Source: Hymenobacter sp. BRD67 | Lineage (GTDB): Bacteria > Bacteroidota > Bacteroidia > Cytophagales > Hymenobacteraceae | DNA: 64,000 nucleotides | Reading direction: 5' to 3' | Assembly: GCF_013256425.1 (NCBI RefSeq) | Contig: NZ_CP053904.1 | Span: 434,001 to 498,000, forward strand | Shown: in pieces, positions 11,440-19,547 of the stretch | Layout: every line of letters begins with the position of its first letter | Numbering within the stretch: the stretch's first letter is position 1 | Position numbers and translations under genes: made by a program | The notes under the pieces: model-generated | Database searches by the model: none | What the model saw: only the letters and a program-made list of their open reading frames with translations | What the model was told of the DNA's origin: nothing

Positions 11440-13614
11440 ATGCCTCTATCAGTTGTTGCCAAAAAACGAATTCTTTACGGCCTGGCCGGCCTGGTAGTGC
11501 TGCTGCTGCTAGCGCTCGGCGTGTTTCTATGGAAGCGCCAGCAGCTGCTGAACTACGCCCTGGGCAAGGTCAAAACCCGGATTGAGCAGAAGTATCCGGT
11601 AGTGCTCACCCTGGGCCCCGCGCATTTTACGAACCTCAAAACAGTAGAAATCGGGGGCATGCGCCTGGTGCCGACCGCCGCGGCCGGACCGGCGGCAGTC
11701 GGCGACACACTGCTCACCGCCCAGCGCCTGCAAGTCAGCCTGAGCTTACGGTCGCTTTTTGCCGGGCGGCCGGTATTTAGCGACTTGCAGATTGAGCGGG
11801 CGCACCTGACGGCGCACAAGGATGCGCGAGGAGGGAATAATTTCTCGTTTCTGCTAAAGAAAAAAGGCCCTGTGCCGGTATCGCGCGATACGGTACACGG
11901 TACTAATTACGGCTTGCTGCTCAATCAGGTGCTTGATGCGGGCTTTGGTAATGTGCCGGGAGCGGCCGACTTTACCCAGTTTGTGGTGAGCTACAACAGC
12001 CCCGACCACCGGGTGCAGCTAACCATGCCGCGCCTTACTATCGACGACGGGCAGGTGCAGGGCCGGCTCACGGCCAGCGTGGATGAGGTAGTGAACGAGC
12101 TGGGCGTGAGCGGGACCATCGACCCCAGCGACTACGCTATGAACCTGCGGCTGTTTGGGGTCAATGGCTCGGTGCAGGTGCCTTACGTGGCCCAGCGCTT
12201 CGGGGCCCTGGTGTCGTTCGATACCGTGCGGGTGCAATTGACGGGCAAAGAGTTTACCACCGATGAGAAGACCGGCGGCCAGCTAACCGTGCATGGCTCG
12301 GTAGCTGCCCGCAATTTCAGCTTTTTCCACAAGCGCTTGTCTTCCGAAGATATCGTGGTGCACCAAGGGCAGCTCGATTTTGTGGCTACGATGGGGCGGG
12401 GTACGTTCTCGCTCGACCCCGGCACGCGGGCCGTGCTCAATCAGCTGGTGTTTCACCCCGAAATCGCGGTGCGCCTCAAGCCCCGGCTGGCCGTTAAGAT
12501 TAAGGTAGATTCGGACCCCACGCCCACCAACGCCTTCTTCAACTCACTGCCCGAAGGCATGTTTGATGTCGTGACCGGCACGGCCGGCACCGGCACGCTG
12601 GCGTATCACCTCAAAGCTGACGTGGATATGGCGCGCGTCGACAGCCTGCACCTCGACTCGTCGCTGCAGCCCAGCAAGGATTTTAGTATCACGCACTTCG
12701 GGGCCGAAGATTTACGCATGCTGGAAGGAGAGTTTCCCTTTACGGCCTACAACGACCGGGGCGACTCGCTGCGCACGTTTATGGTCGGGCCGAGTAACCC
12801 CGACTTCACGCCGTTTGCCGAAGTCTCACCTTTCATGCCGGCCGTTATCCAGACCACCGAAGACCCGCAGTTTTTCCGGCACCACGGCTTCATGGAAAAA
12901 GCCTTCGTGAATGCGGCCATCGAGGATATTAAGGAGAAGCGCTTTGCCCGCGGCGGCAGCACGCTGAGTATGCAGCTAGTGAAGAACGTATTTCTGAGCC
13001 GTGAAAAAACCGTGGGCCGCAAGGCGGAGGAAATGCTCATGGTATGGCTGATTGAAAACTGGCTCGTCGACCGCACGCACACGCTCACCAAGGAACGCAT
13101 GTTTGAGATTTACCTCAATATTGTGGAGTGGGGGCCCACGGCCTATCGCTGGCCCAGCGGTAAGCGCGGCGTATATGGTATTCGGGAAGCCGCGCTGTTT
13201 TATTACGCCAAGCGCCCCAGCGAGCTGAATCTGGGCGAGTGCATCTACTTGGCCAGCATTATTCCCAAGCCCAAATATTATAAGGAATCGTTTAATGTGT
13301 ACGGCGAGCTGCGGGGCACCACGCGCTGGTATTTCCGCTTCATTGCCGACATCATGCAGAATAAAAACCTGATTACGGCCAGCCAGCGCGACAACCTGAG
13401 CTATTCAGTGAGCCTGAAAGGGCCGGCCAATAAATATATTGTGCGGGCCATTCGCGATACGGTGCGCACCGTGCAGCCCGGCGATACAGCCGAGCTGGCT
13501 CCCCTCAACCTGGTTGACTTGCTGAATACCGGGGCACAGCCCGCCCCGGCAGCCCCGGCAGTAGCTCGGCCCCGGCGCCCGGCACCCGGCCTTAGCAAGT
13601 CAGCTTCTTTTTAA
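11440..13614 (+). CDS. Peptidoglycan glycosyltransferase (GT51) with AsmA-like N-terminal region
   Basis: This 724-aa protein has one N-terminal membrane helix (about residues 10-28), then about 400 residues of beta-rich sequence resembling AsmA or translocation-module proteins. The GT51 transglycosylase domain follows: TTEDPQFFRHHG with the catalytic Glu, RGGSTLSMQLVKN, and later EIYLNIVEWG. It polymerises lipid II into glycan strands at the outer face of the inner membrane. There is no transpeptidase domain: the C-terminus is a short Pro/Ala-rich tail. It is thus monofunctional but unusually long for that class. Confidence 0.85.
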   Translation: MPLSVVAKKRILYGLAGLVVLLLLALGVFLWKRQQLLNYALGKVKTRIEQKYPVVLTLGPAHFTNLKTVEIGGMRLVPTAAAGPAAVGDTLLTAQRLQVSLSLRSLFAGRPVFSDLQIERAHLTAHKDARGGNNFSFLLKKKGPVPVSRDTVHGTNYGLLLNQVLDAGFGNVPGAADFTQFVVSYNSPDHRVQLTMPRLTIDDGQVQGRLTASVDEVVNELGVSGTIDPSDYAMNLRLFGVNGSVQVPYVAQRFGALVSFDTVRVQLTGKEFTTDEKTGGQLTVHGSVAARNFSFFHKRLSSEDIVVHQGQLDFVATMGRGTFSLDPGTRAVLNQLVFHPEIAVRLKPRLAVKIKVDSDPTPTNAFFNSLPEGMFDVVTGTAGTGTLAYHLKADVDMARVDSLHLDSSLQPSKDFSITHFGAEDLRMLEGEFPFTAYNDRGDSLRTFMVGPSNPDFTPFAEVSPFMPAVIQTTEDPQFFRHHGFMEKAFVNAAIEDIKEKRFARGGSTLSMQLVKNVFLSREKTVGRKAEEMLMVWLIENWLVDRTHTLTKERMFEIYLNIVEWGPTAYRWPSGKRGVYGIREAALFYYAKRPSELNLGECIYLASIIPKPKYYKESFNVYGELRGTTRWYFRFIADIMQNKNLITASQRDNLSYSVSLKGPANKYIVRAIRDTVRTVQPGDTAELAPLNLVDLLNTGAQPAPAAPAVARPRRPAPGLSKSASF

Positions 13615-13671
13615 CATTTAGTCCGGCTATTGGTTATCAGTCGCTTTCACATCACAATTGCTGACTTCATC

Positions 13672-14247
13672 ATGAAAATTACCGTACCTGCCCTGGCTGC
13701 CGCTGCCATGCTCAGCCTGGCGTTCACCACCCACCAGCCCATGCCTACGCATCCCGCTGAAACTGCCGCTGCTCCCGGCACTGTGTACGACTTCACCGTG
13801 AAGACTATCGACGGTAAAGAAGTGAAGCTGAGCAAGTATAAAGGCAAGAAAATCCTCATTGTGAATACCGCTTCCAAGTGCGGCTTCACACCTCAGTATA
13901 AGGAGCTGGAAGAGCTGTCGAAAAAGTACGCGGGCAAGGTGACGGTACTGGGCTTCCCTTCCAATAGCTTTAACCAGGAGCTGGCTTCGAATGAGGAGGT
14001 ATCGGCTTTCTGCGAGAAGAACTACGGCGTAACCTTTCCGCTCTTCTCCACCGTTCCGGTGAAAGGCGACGATGCTACGCCGCTCTATAAGTTTTTGGCC
14101 GACAAGGAGAAGAACGGCGCTGTGAGTGACGTGCCTACCTGGAACTTCTGCAAGTACCTGGTCGATGAGAAAGGCCATGTAGTAGCCTTCTACCCTTCCA
14201 AGGTGAAGCCCCTGAGCGACGAGCTGGTGGCGGCTATCACGAAGTAG
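13672..14247 (+). CDS. Glutathione peroxidase family thiol peroxidase, exported
   Basis: The 191-aa precursor begins with a signal peptide (MKITVPALAAAAMLSLAF). It has the Gpx motifs NTASKCGFTPQYKELEEL (peroxidatic Cys in place of selenocysteine), LGFPSNSFNQE, and WNFCKYLVDEKG with the catalytic Trp and Asn. Such cysteine enzymes reduce peroxides, usually with thioredoxin. A longer in-frame start exists at 13630, but the signal peptide favours the ATG at 13672. A long inverted repeat follows the stop. Confidence 0.92.
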   Translation: MKITVPALAAAAMLSLAFTTHQPMPTHPAETAAAPGTVYDFTVKTIDGKEVKLSKYKGKKILIVNTASKCGFTPQYKELEELSKKYAGKVTVLGFPSNSFNQELASNEEVSAFCEKNYGVTFPLFSTVPVKGDDATPLYKFLADKEKNGAVSDVPTWNFCKYLVDEKGHVVAFYPSKVKPLSDELVAAITK

Positions 14248-14261
14248 ATTGCGTAGACTTC

Positions 14262-14380
14262 GCCCCAAACAAAACGTCATGCTGAACGAAAGGAAGCATC
14301 CCGCTCGCGCCGTTAAGGTTAATAACCCAACGATTCGGTCGAGCTGCTTCGCTTCGTTCAGCATGACATTCTGTTTGGGG
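14262..14380. repeat. Long imperfect inverted repeat, REP-like
   Basis: The outer arms (14262-14288 and 14354-14380) are near-perfect inverted copies, both carrying GTCATGCTGAACGA or its complement. The inner part holds GAAGCATC and GCTGCTTC. The same core, GTCATGCTGA, recurs in the hairpin at 36549-36592. It resembles a dispersed intergenic repeat and could also end gpx transcription. Confidence 0.6.
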
Positions 14381-14414
14381 TTGAAATAGCTCTTTGGTAA
14401 TTAACTATTTCTGC

Positions 14415-15332
14415 ATGTCTCCCTGGATTTCTGCATTTCGTCCGCGCACCCTCCCCTTGGCCTTGGCCAGTATTCTTACGGGAGGCTTTCTGGCCAAGGC
14501 AACCGGGCAGTTTAATGGCCCCGTAGTAGCGCTGGCGGCCTTTACTACCATCCTGCTTCAGATACTTAGCAACCTTGCCAACGACTACGGCGACTCGCAG
14601 AACGGAGCCGACAGCGTGCACCGCCAGGGCCCGCTGCGGGCCGTGCAGAGCGGGGCTATCACGCCAGCCGAAATGAAGCGGGCCATGTGGGGCTTTGGCG
14701 CGGCAGCGCTGGTAAGTGGGGTAGCGCTGCTGCTGCTGGCGCTGGGTTTGGCCGGGGCGTGGGTACTGCTGGCGTTTTTTGTGCTGGGGCTGGCGGCTAT
14801 CTGGGCGGCGGTCAACTACACGGCGGGCGCGCGCCCCTACGGCTACGCCGGCCTGGGCGATATATCGGTTTTTATATTCTTCGGTATCGTGGGGGTGTGC
14901 GGCACCTACTTCCTGCAAGCCTATTCGTGGAAGCATGAGGTGGCGCAGTCGCTGCCGCTGGCCGTGCTGCTACCAGCGGCTGCCCTGGGCTGCTTTGCTA
15001 CGGCCGTGCTGAATGTCAATAATATCCGCGATATCGCTTCGGATAAGCTGGCTGGTAAAATTACGGTGCCCGTGCGGCTGGGACCGCAGCACGCGCGCCG
15101 CTACCACTGGCTGCTATTGCTACTGGGCGTAGCTTGCGCGGTATTGTACGTGGCACTTACCTATCACTCGCCCTGGCAGTGGCTCTTCATAGTGAGCCTG
15201 CCACTTTTTGTCTTCAACGGTCTTCAGGTGTGGAGCCGACAGGAATCGCAGCACCTCGACCCGTTGCTTAAGCAAATGGCCTTGAGTACGCTCGTGTTTA
15301 CGGTACTGTTTGGCTTGGGGCAGGTGCTGTAG
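14415..15332 (+). CDS. menA: 1,4-dihydroxy-2-naphthoate polyprenyltransferase
   Basis: This 305-aa UbiA-superfamily membrane enzyme joins a polyprenyl chain to 1,4-dihydroxy-2-naphthoate, the membrane step of menaquinone synthesis. The Asp-rich prenyl-diphosphate site is NDYGDSQNGAD (about residues 56-66), followed by VHRQGPLRAVQSG typical of MenA. A second motif, NVNNIRDIASDKLAGK, lies near residue 200. About eight to nine membrane helices are predicted. The ATG at 14415 (MSPWISAFRPRTLPL) matches the usual MenA start. It converges on the next gene with a 5-bp gap. Confidence 0.9.
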   Translation: MSPWISAFRPRTLPLALASILTGGFLAKATGQFNGPVVALAAFTTILLQILSNLANDYGDSQNGADSVHRQGPLRAVQSGAITPAEMKRAMWGFGAAALVSGVALLLLALGLAGAWVLLAFFVLGLAAIWAAVNYTAGARPYGYAGLGDISVFIFFGIVGVCGTYFLQAYSWKHEVAQSLPLAVLLPAAALGCFATAVLNVNNIRDIASDKLAGKITVPVRLGPQHARRYHWLLLLLGVACAVLYVALTYHSPWQWLFIVSLPLFVFNGLQVWSRQESQHLDPLLKQMALSTLVFTVLFGLGQVL

Positions 15333-15337
15333 AGGAA

Positions 15338-17959
15338 CTACTCGCTGTTAGCGGGTAGTCCAAAGCCTATTCCAACACTGCCCTTCTCACTTTTGAGGCT
15401 ATTCTTGTTCAGGGCAGGCACGGGCACGATTAAGTCGTGGAGCCAAATAGGGCGGGGAGGTGGCGATTTGGCTAACTGCGCCTGCCACTCCTCATCGGTA
15501 TAACGCTTGGTACTTACAAACTCGTAGTAGCTGAATACCGCACCCCGCATCAGCACGGGGGTGCCGTTGACTTCGACTACTACATATAGTGCATCAGCCG
15601 CGCCAACGGCCTCTTCCAGCACATCGCTGTTATAGGCGTATACATCGGCGGCAAGTGCCACACGGCGCTCGCGCTCGGGTAACGGGTCACCTCCATTGAG
15701 CTTTAGGGTGCGCAGCGTTAAACTTTCCACTTCGCCACCAATATGCGAAAGGTCTTTCATTTCCTCTAGGCTTAGCGCTTGGTGCGCGACCTCCTTGCTG
15801 GCCAAGCGGTACAGCTTGGCCGTCAGCTTACGCAGGTCTTTGTTCAGGCTGTCTAGGTGGGGCGTATTGGCGTGCAAGCGGTGCAGGGCCTGAGCCTGGA
15901 AATCGAGCAGCGCCAGCGCATTTTCCCAGAAGGGTATAGTAGGCTCGACATACCCAAGGTGGTGGGGTGGGGGTGGGCCGCCACCGCCGCCACCCATTTC
16001 TGCTCCCATCGGCTGCTCTGAATACAGCAGTAAGTCGTGCTTCAGCTCGGTCCAGCCGCCAAGAGCAGTGCTGAGATTACGCCGCTGCCAGGCCGGCGTA
16101 CGGGTAAATAACGGTGGCGTAGGGTCGGCCGAGGGCGCGTTCAGGCTCAGCAATAACTGCATGGTTTTGGTATACAGGTTCTGGTCCCAGTTGCGGTCGC
16201 GGGCAAAGCGTTTCTGCACCGCTCGTAACGTGTCGGGATAAGCTGGCCAAGCGGTAGCTTCCTTAAATTGATTCAACAAGATGTCTTCCGCCGTGTGGTT
16301 GCCGAAGGCGGCAAAGGCATCCAGCCCTTTAGGAAAAGGCCGCTTGGGGTTAGGCTTCAGCACCTCTGTGAGCCGCGACAATATTTCTCCGTCAAACGTG
16401 TAGCGCCCGGCCGTGAATAATAGTGTGGGCCGCGCCAGGGCCGTAACTGCTTTTGAAGTAGCGCCTTTCGGGCGAATGCGGTCGGTACCGGCGGCCACCA
16501 GCTGATGGCGCAGTCGAGCCAGTGTGGTGGGCGTGGCCAACTGGTCGAGCGTTTGCCCAGCGTAATCGGTTTTGAGCAAGTGCAGCAGGTGGGTGAGCGA
16601 GCGGTTGTCCTCATCACCCACCAATACATCGAGCACGTGGGTGAGTTCGGTAAAGCCCTGGGTCGCCTGCGGGCTAGCAGCCAATGCTTTAGCTAGGGCC
16701 GCAGCGTGCAGCAGCCCGGCATCCGAATCGAGAAAAACCGGGGCTGTGTTCAACCATTTCACCGTGCGGAAGTAACGCCGTGTGGTGTCGTTGCGGGTGT
16801 ACATGCCGCGCGGCTTCATGGCCTGATACTGGAACAGCGAATCCTGCAAAAACAACGAGCTTTTATCCTGAGCCGCCGTGCCGAGCGCTACCTCGCTGGC
16901 TACCTGCCCGGCGTAGGCTCCAGTTACCGGCTGTACACTGCCGGTGAGCAGATTGCGGCTGATAGCGTAGTAAGCAGTAGCCCACTCGGCAGCGTCGCGG
17001 GCCTGTGGATTCTGGCACTGGCTGGCTAGGGCTTGGGCCTGGATAGTGCCTTGGCTCAGCATTTGGGCTACGATGGGGGCGAGGCGCTCTTCCTCCACAT
17101 CGCTCAGAATGCCATTCAGGTACTTGTGCAGCAGTTGTAGGAGCAGGTCGGTAGTGACGAAGTTGGGCGTATAGGTGTACTCATTCTGGTCGTAGAGGTA
17201 GAATAACTGCTCCTCTCGGGTGGGCACGATGGCAAAGTTTTGACGGACTAGCGCCGCCCGCCAGGCCGGTGTCAGGGGATATTCCCGTTGGTTTACCACA
17301 AAGTCGATGCCTATCATCGGGTAGCCGGCCTGCGAGGTTACTCTGTGCTCCAGCAACACCAGCTCCTGGGCGTGAATTCTTTTGGCAAAAGCTGCTTCCT
17401 GCTTATTCAGCGGGACTGGTATTGGCTGCGGGCTGTAGACCTCACCTATAAATTTTGCGTTGGTGTCCCACACCGGTCGATACCATTTGCGCTGGTCAAA
17501 ATAGTTGCGTACTGTACTGTTCATAAAGCAGTAGCCATTGCGAGCGTACAACTCATTGCGCAATAAAAGCAGGTCGAGGTATGACTTGCCGGCCAGGTTC
17601 TGGTTGAAGTCAAGTGGAGGCGGAGTGGCATGATGTCCTCCCTCGGTGGTGGCAAATTCATTGTAGCCTTCCCCGGTTTCATAAAATTCTTTAATCTCGG
17701 GACTACGGTACAGGGTAGTCAACCGGGCTTTATTCTCGGTCAGTTGCACTGGTATCAACTCTCCAAACCCGTTATCCTGCATCATATCAGAAAAGACGGG
17801 TGCTATTGACTGCCTTGCCCCAGGCGTTGCAACAATGGCCGGGGTTTTTTGGCCAACTGGGGTAGGCAGCGCAGCCGAACGCTGCCACCAATAAATGCTC
17901 AAGGCGGCTGACACCAGCGCCAGTACACTCAGCGCCACGAATAGAGGTCTGCGATTCAT
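15338..17959 (-). CDS. DUF3160 protein with YARHG domain
   Basis: This 873-aa protein has an N-terminal signal anchor (LFVALSVLALVSAALSIYWW). A YARHG domain lies near residues 130-180 (LRNELYARNGYCF ... YFDQRKWYRP). A long DUF3160 region starts near FLYDQNEYTYTPNFVTTD and runs to about residue 850. It is probably periplasmic and anchored in the inner membrane, with unknown function. The Gly-rich patch GGGGGGPPPPHH near residue 665 looks like a flexible loop. It lies 19 bp after the CapA-like gene, probably in one operon with it. Confidence 0.85.
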   Translation of the reverse strand: MNRRPLFVALSVLALVSAALSIYWWQRSAALPTPVGQKTPAIVATPGARQSIAPVFSDMMQDNGFGELIPVQLTENKARLTTLYRSPEIKEFYETGEGYNEFATTEGGHHATPPPLDFNQNLAGKSYLDLLLLRNELYARNGYCFMNSTVRNYFDQRKWYRPVWDTNAKFIGEVYSPQPIPVPLNKQEAAFAKRIHAQELVLLEHRVTSQAGYPMIGIDFVVNQREYPLTPAWRAALVRQNFAIVPTREEQLFYLYDQNEYTYTPNFVTTDLLLQLLHKYLNGILSDVEEERLAPIVAQMLSQGTIQAQALASQCQNPQARDAAEWATAYYAISRNLLTGSVQPVTGAYAGQVASEVALGTAAQDKSSLFLQDSLFQYQAMKPRGMYTRNDTTRRYFRTVKWLNTAPVFLDSDAGLLHAAALAKALAASPQATQGFTELTHVLDVLVGDEDNRSLTHLLHLLKTDYAGQTLDQLATPTTLARLRHQLVAAGTDRIRPKGATSKAVTALARPTLLFTAGRYTFDGEILSRLTEVLKPNPKRPFPKGLDAFAAFGNHTAEDILLNQFKEATAWPAYPDTLRAVQKRFARDRNWDQNLYTKTMQLLLSLNAPSADPTPPLFTRTPAWQRRNLSTALGGWTELKHDLLLYSEQPMGAEMGGGGGGPPPPHHLGYVEPTIPFWENALALLDFQAQALHRLHANTPHLDSLNKDLRKLTAKLYRLASKEVAHQALSLEEMKDLSHIGGEVESLTLRTLKLNGGDPLPERERRVALAADVYAYNSDVLEEAVGAADALYVVVEVNGTPVLMRGAVFSYYEFVSTKRYTDEEWQAQLAKSPPPRPIWLHDLIVPVPALNKNSLKSEKGSVGIGFGLPANSE

Positions 17960-17978
17960 ATGGCAATTTATATATTAA

Positions 17979-19547
17979 CTAACGTGTTGGACCGCTTGGT
18001 TGCACAAAGGCCCGATATACTGCCGTCCGCGACAGTCGCCGCGCCAGAAATTTATCGAGTACCAGTCCAAACCCTTGCCAATGATAGTTCCCAATGCAAT
18101 AGCGACCAGCTGTTTCCTGCTCAATAGTTTGCACATAAGTGAGGCCGTGCGTATATACAGCTTTAAAAAAAACGATATCGAACATCAGTCGTGACCCGCG
18201 CCAGCGTGGGTGCAACTGCCCACTGCTGTCGAGGCTATACACGAATAGCCGCCGTCGCACCACGCCATCGAGCGGCGTGCGCTTCACCGGTCCGACGAGC
18301 AAATCGGGCTGACCATCGTTATCCACATCGCCTTGCGCAAACCGGTACACCGGAAAACCTAGTGACAATACCGTTTCGGCATCGCCGGAGCGTGCGCGTA
18401 CTTGGTATTGGCGCATATGAGGTAAATAATGCAGGCGCACAGTGGTGCGCCTGCCACTCGGCCCGGTCAGCGTGAGGTGCTTTACAAGATAGGCGGGTAG
18501 TGAGTCGGTCGCCGTAGCCGGCACGGTGGGACGCGCCTGCCAACCGGCCGCATTGGTGGCGATAAAAGAGGCGCTGGTATCGCTAGGGTTGAGACGCCGG
18601 ACTAGGGCCTGAGCAGTTGATGCATCGGTAGCGAGCTGCGGCACCGCTCCGGCCAAGCGCAGAGGCCGTAGATACGTGGCGTTGACCCAACCATTGTGCA
18701 GGTCAAAATCGACCTGTGTGGCCAGCTCAGTAGCTGAGCCGCGCCGGTCAAACAGAAAGTTGCCCAGACTATATACAATGGGTCGGCCCCGATAAAACTC
18801 TACCGGTTGCACCACGTGGGGGTGCGCACCTATCACAGCCGCCGCGCCCGCGTCGACGAGGTCGTGGGCCTGTTGACGCTGCTCAGTGCTGGGCTGAGCA
18901 GCGTACTCAGTGCCCCAGTGCAGATATACCAGCACTGCTCGCTCAGGAAACAGCGTTTTGTAAGTCGCCACCCGCTCGCAGAGAGTGGCAAAGTCGTGGC
19001 CACATACGCAGCCTTCGCCAGCAATTTGCTGTGTCAAGGCTGAGTAGGCAAAGATTACTACGCTGCTATCGGCTCCCAGCACCGTAGGCAGGCAGCCCGC
19101 CAGCGAGTCGGGCTGGTAGCCAAGCATTCCCAACTGCGCCACCTTCCCGGCGCGGGCCGTGGCGCTCAGGCCAGGCAGATGTTGGTCGAGGGTGTGGTTA
19201 TTAGCTAGCGAAAGGTGAGTAAGCCCTAGGCTGCGCAGCCAAGCAGCCCAGCGCGGCTGGCCCTGAAATACAAACGCTTTGCTCGCTGGCCAAGCGGAGT
19301 CAGTGAGGGGGCATTCCAGATTGCCAACTACGTAACAGCTGCTGGCCCACAGCGCTTGGGTAGTGCGCCGTAAAGCAGCACTATCGCGGGCCAGCGCAGC
19401 CGGTACGGTGCGGGCCAACAGTACATCACCCACGATGCTCACCCGCAACAGTGGAGTAGCCAATTGTGGCCGACATCCCCCTAGCAACAGTAGCATAGGT
19501 ACTATTACCTGATACGTGCTATTTGCTAATAGATTAAAAATCCGCAT
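17979..19547 (-). CDS. CapA-family lipoprotein with FG-GAP-like C-terminal part
   Basis: The 522-aa protein has a lipoprotein signal with lipobox LLGG-C at residues 22-26. The CapA (PGA_cap) metallophosphatase-like domain follows: SIVGDVLLAR, NLECPLTD, LANNHTLDQ, HWGTEY and GAHPHVVQP. After about residue 390 comes a second part with DVDNDGQPDLLVG, a calcium-binding FG-GAP or VCBS-type motif. CapA proteins act in extracellular polymer handling; this fusion is uncommon. The ATG at 19547 overlaps the end of dnaX by 14 bp; a longer frame upstream is only dnaX read out of frame. Confidence 0.82.
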   Translation of the reverse strand: MRIFNLLANSTYQVIVPMLLLLGGCRPQLATPLLRVSIVGDVLLARTVPAALARDSAALRRTTQALWASSCYVVGNLECPLTDSAWPASKAFVFQGQPRWAAWLRSLGLTHLSLANNHTLDQHLPGLSATARAGKVAQLGMLGYQPDSLAGCLPTVLGADSSVVIFAYSALTQQIAGEGCVCGHDFATLCERVATYKTLFPERAVLVYLHWGTEYAAQPSTEQRQQAHDLVDAGAAAVIGAHPHVVQPVEFYRGRPIVYSLGNFLFDRRGSATELATQVDFDLHNGWVNATYLRPLRLAGAVPQLATDASTAQALVRRLNPSDTSASFIATNAAGWQARPTVPATATDSLPAYLVKHLTLTGPSGRRTTVRLHYLPHMRQYQVRARSGDAETVLSLGFPVYRFAQGDVDNDGQPDLLVGPVKRTPLDGVVRRRLFVYSLDSSGQLHPRWRGSRLMFDIVFFKAVYTHGLTYVQTIEQETAGRYCIGNYHWQGFGLVLDKFLARRLSRTAVYRAFVQPSGPTR

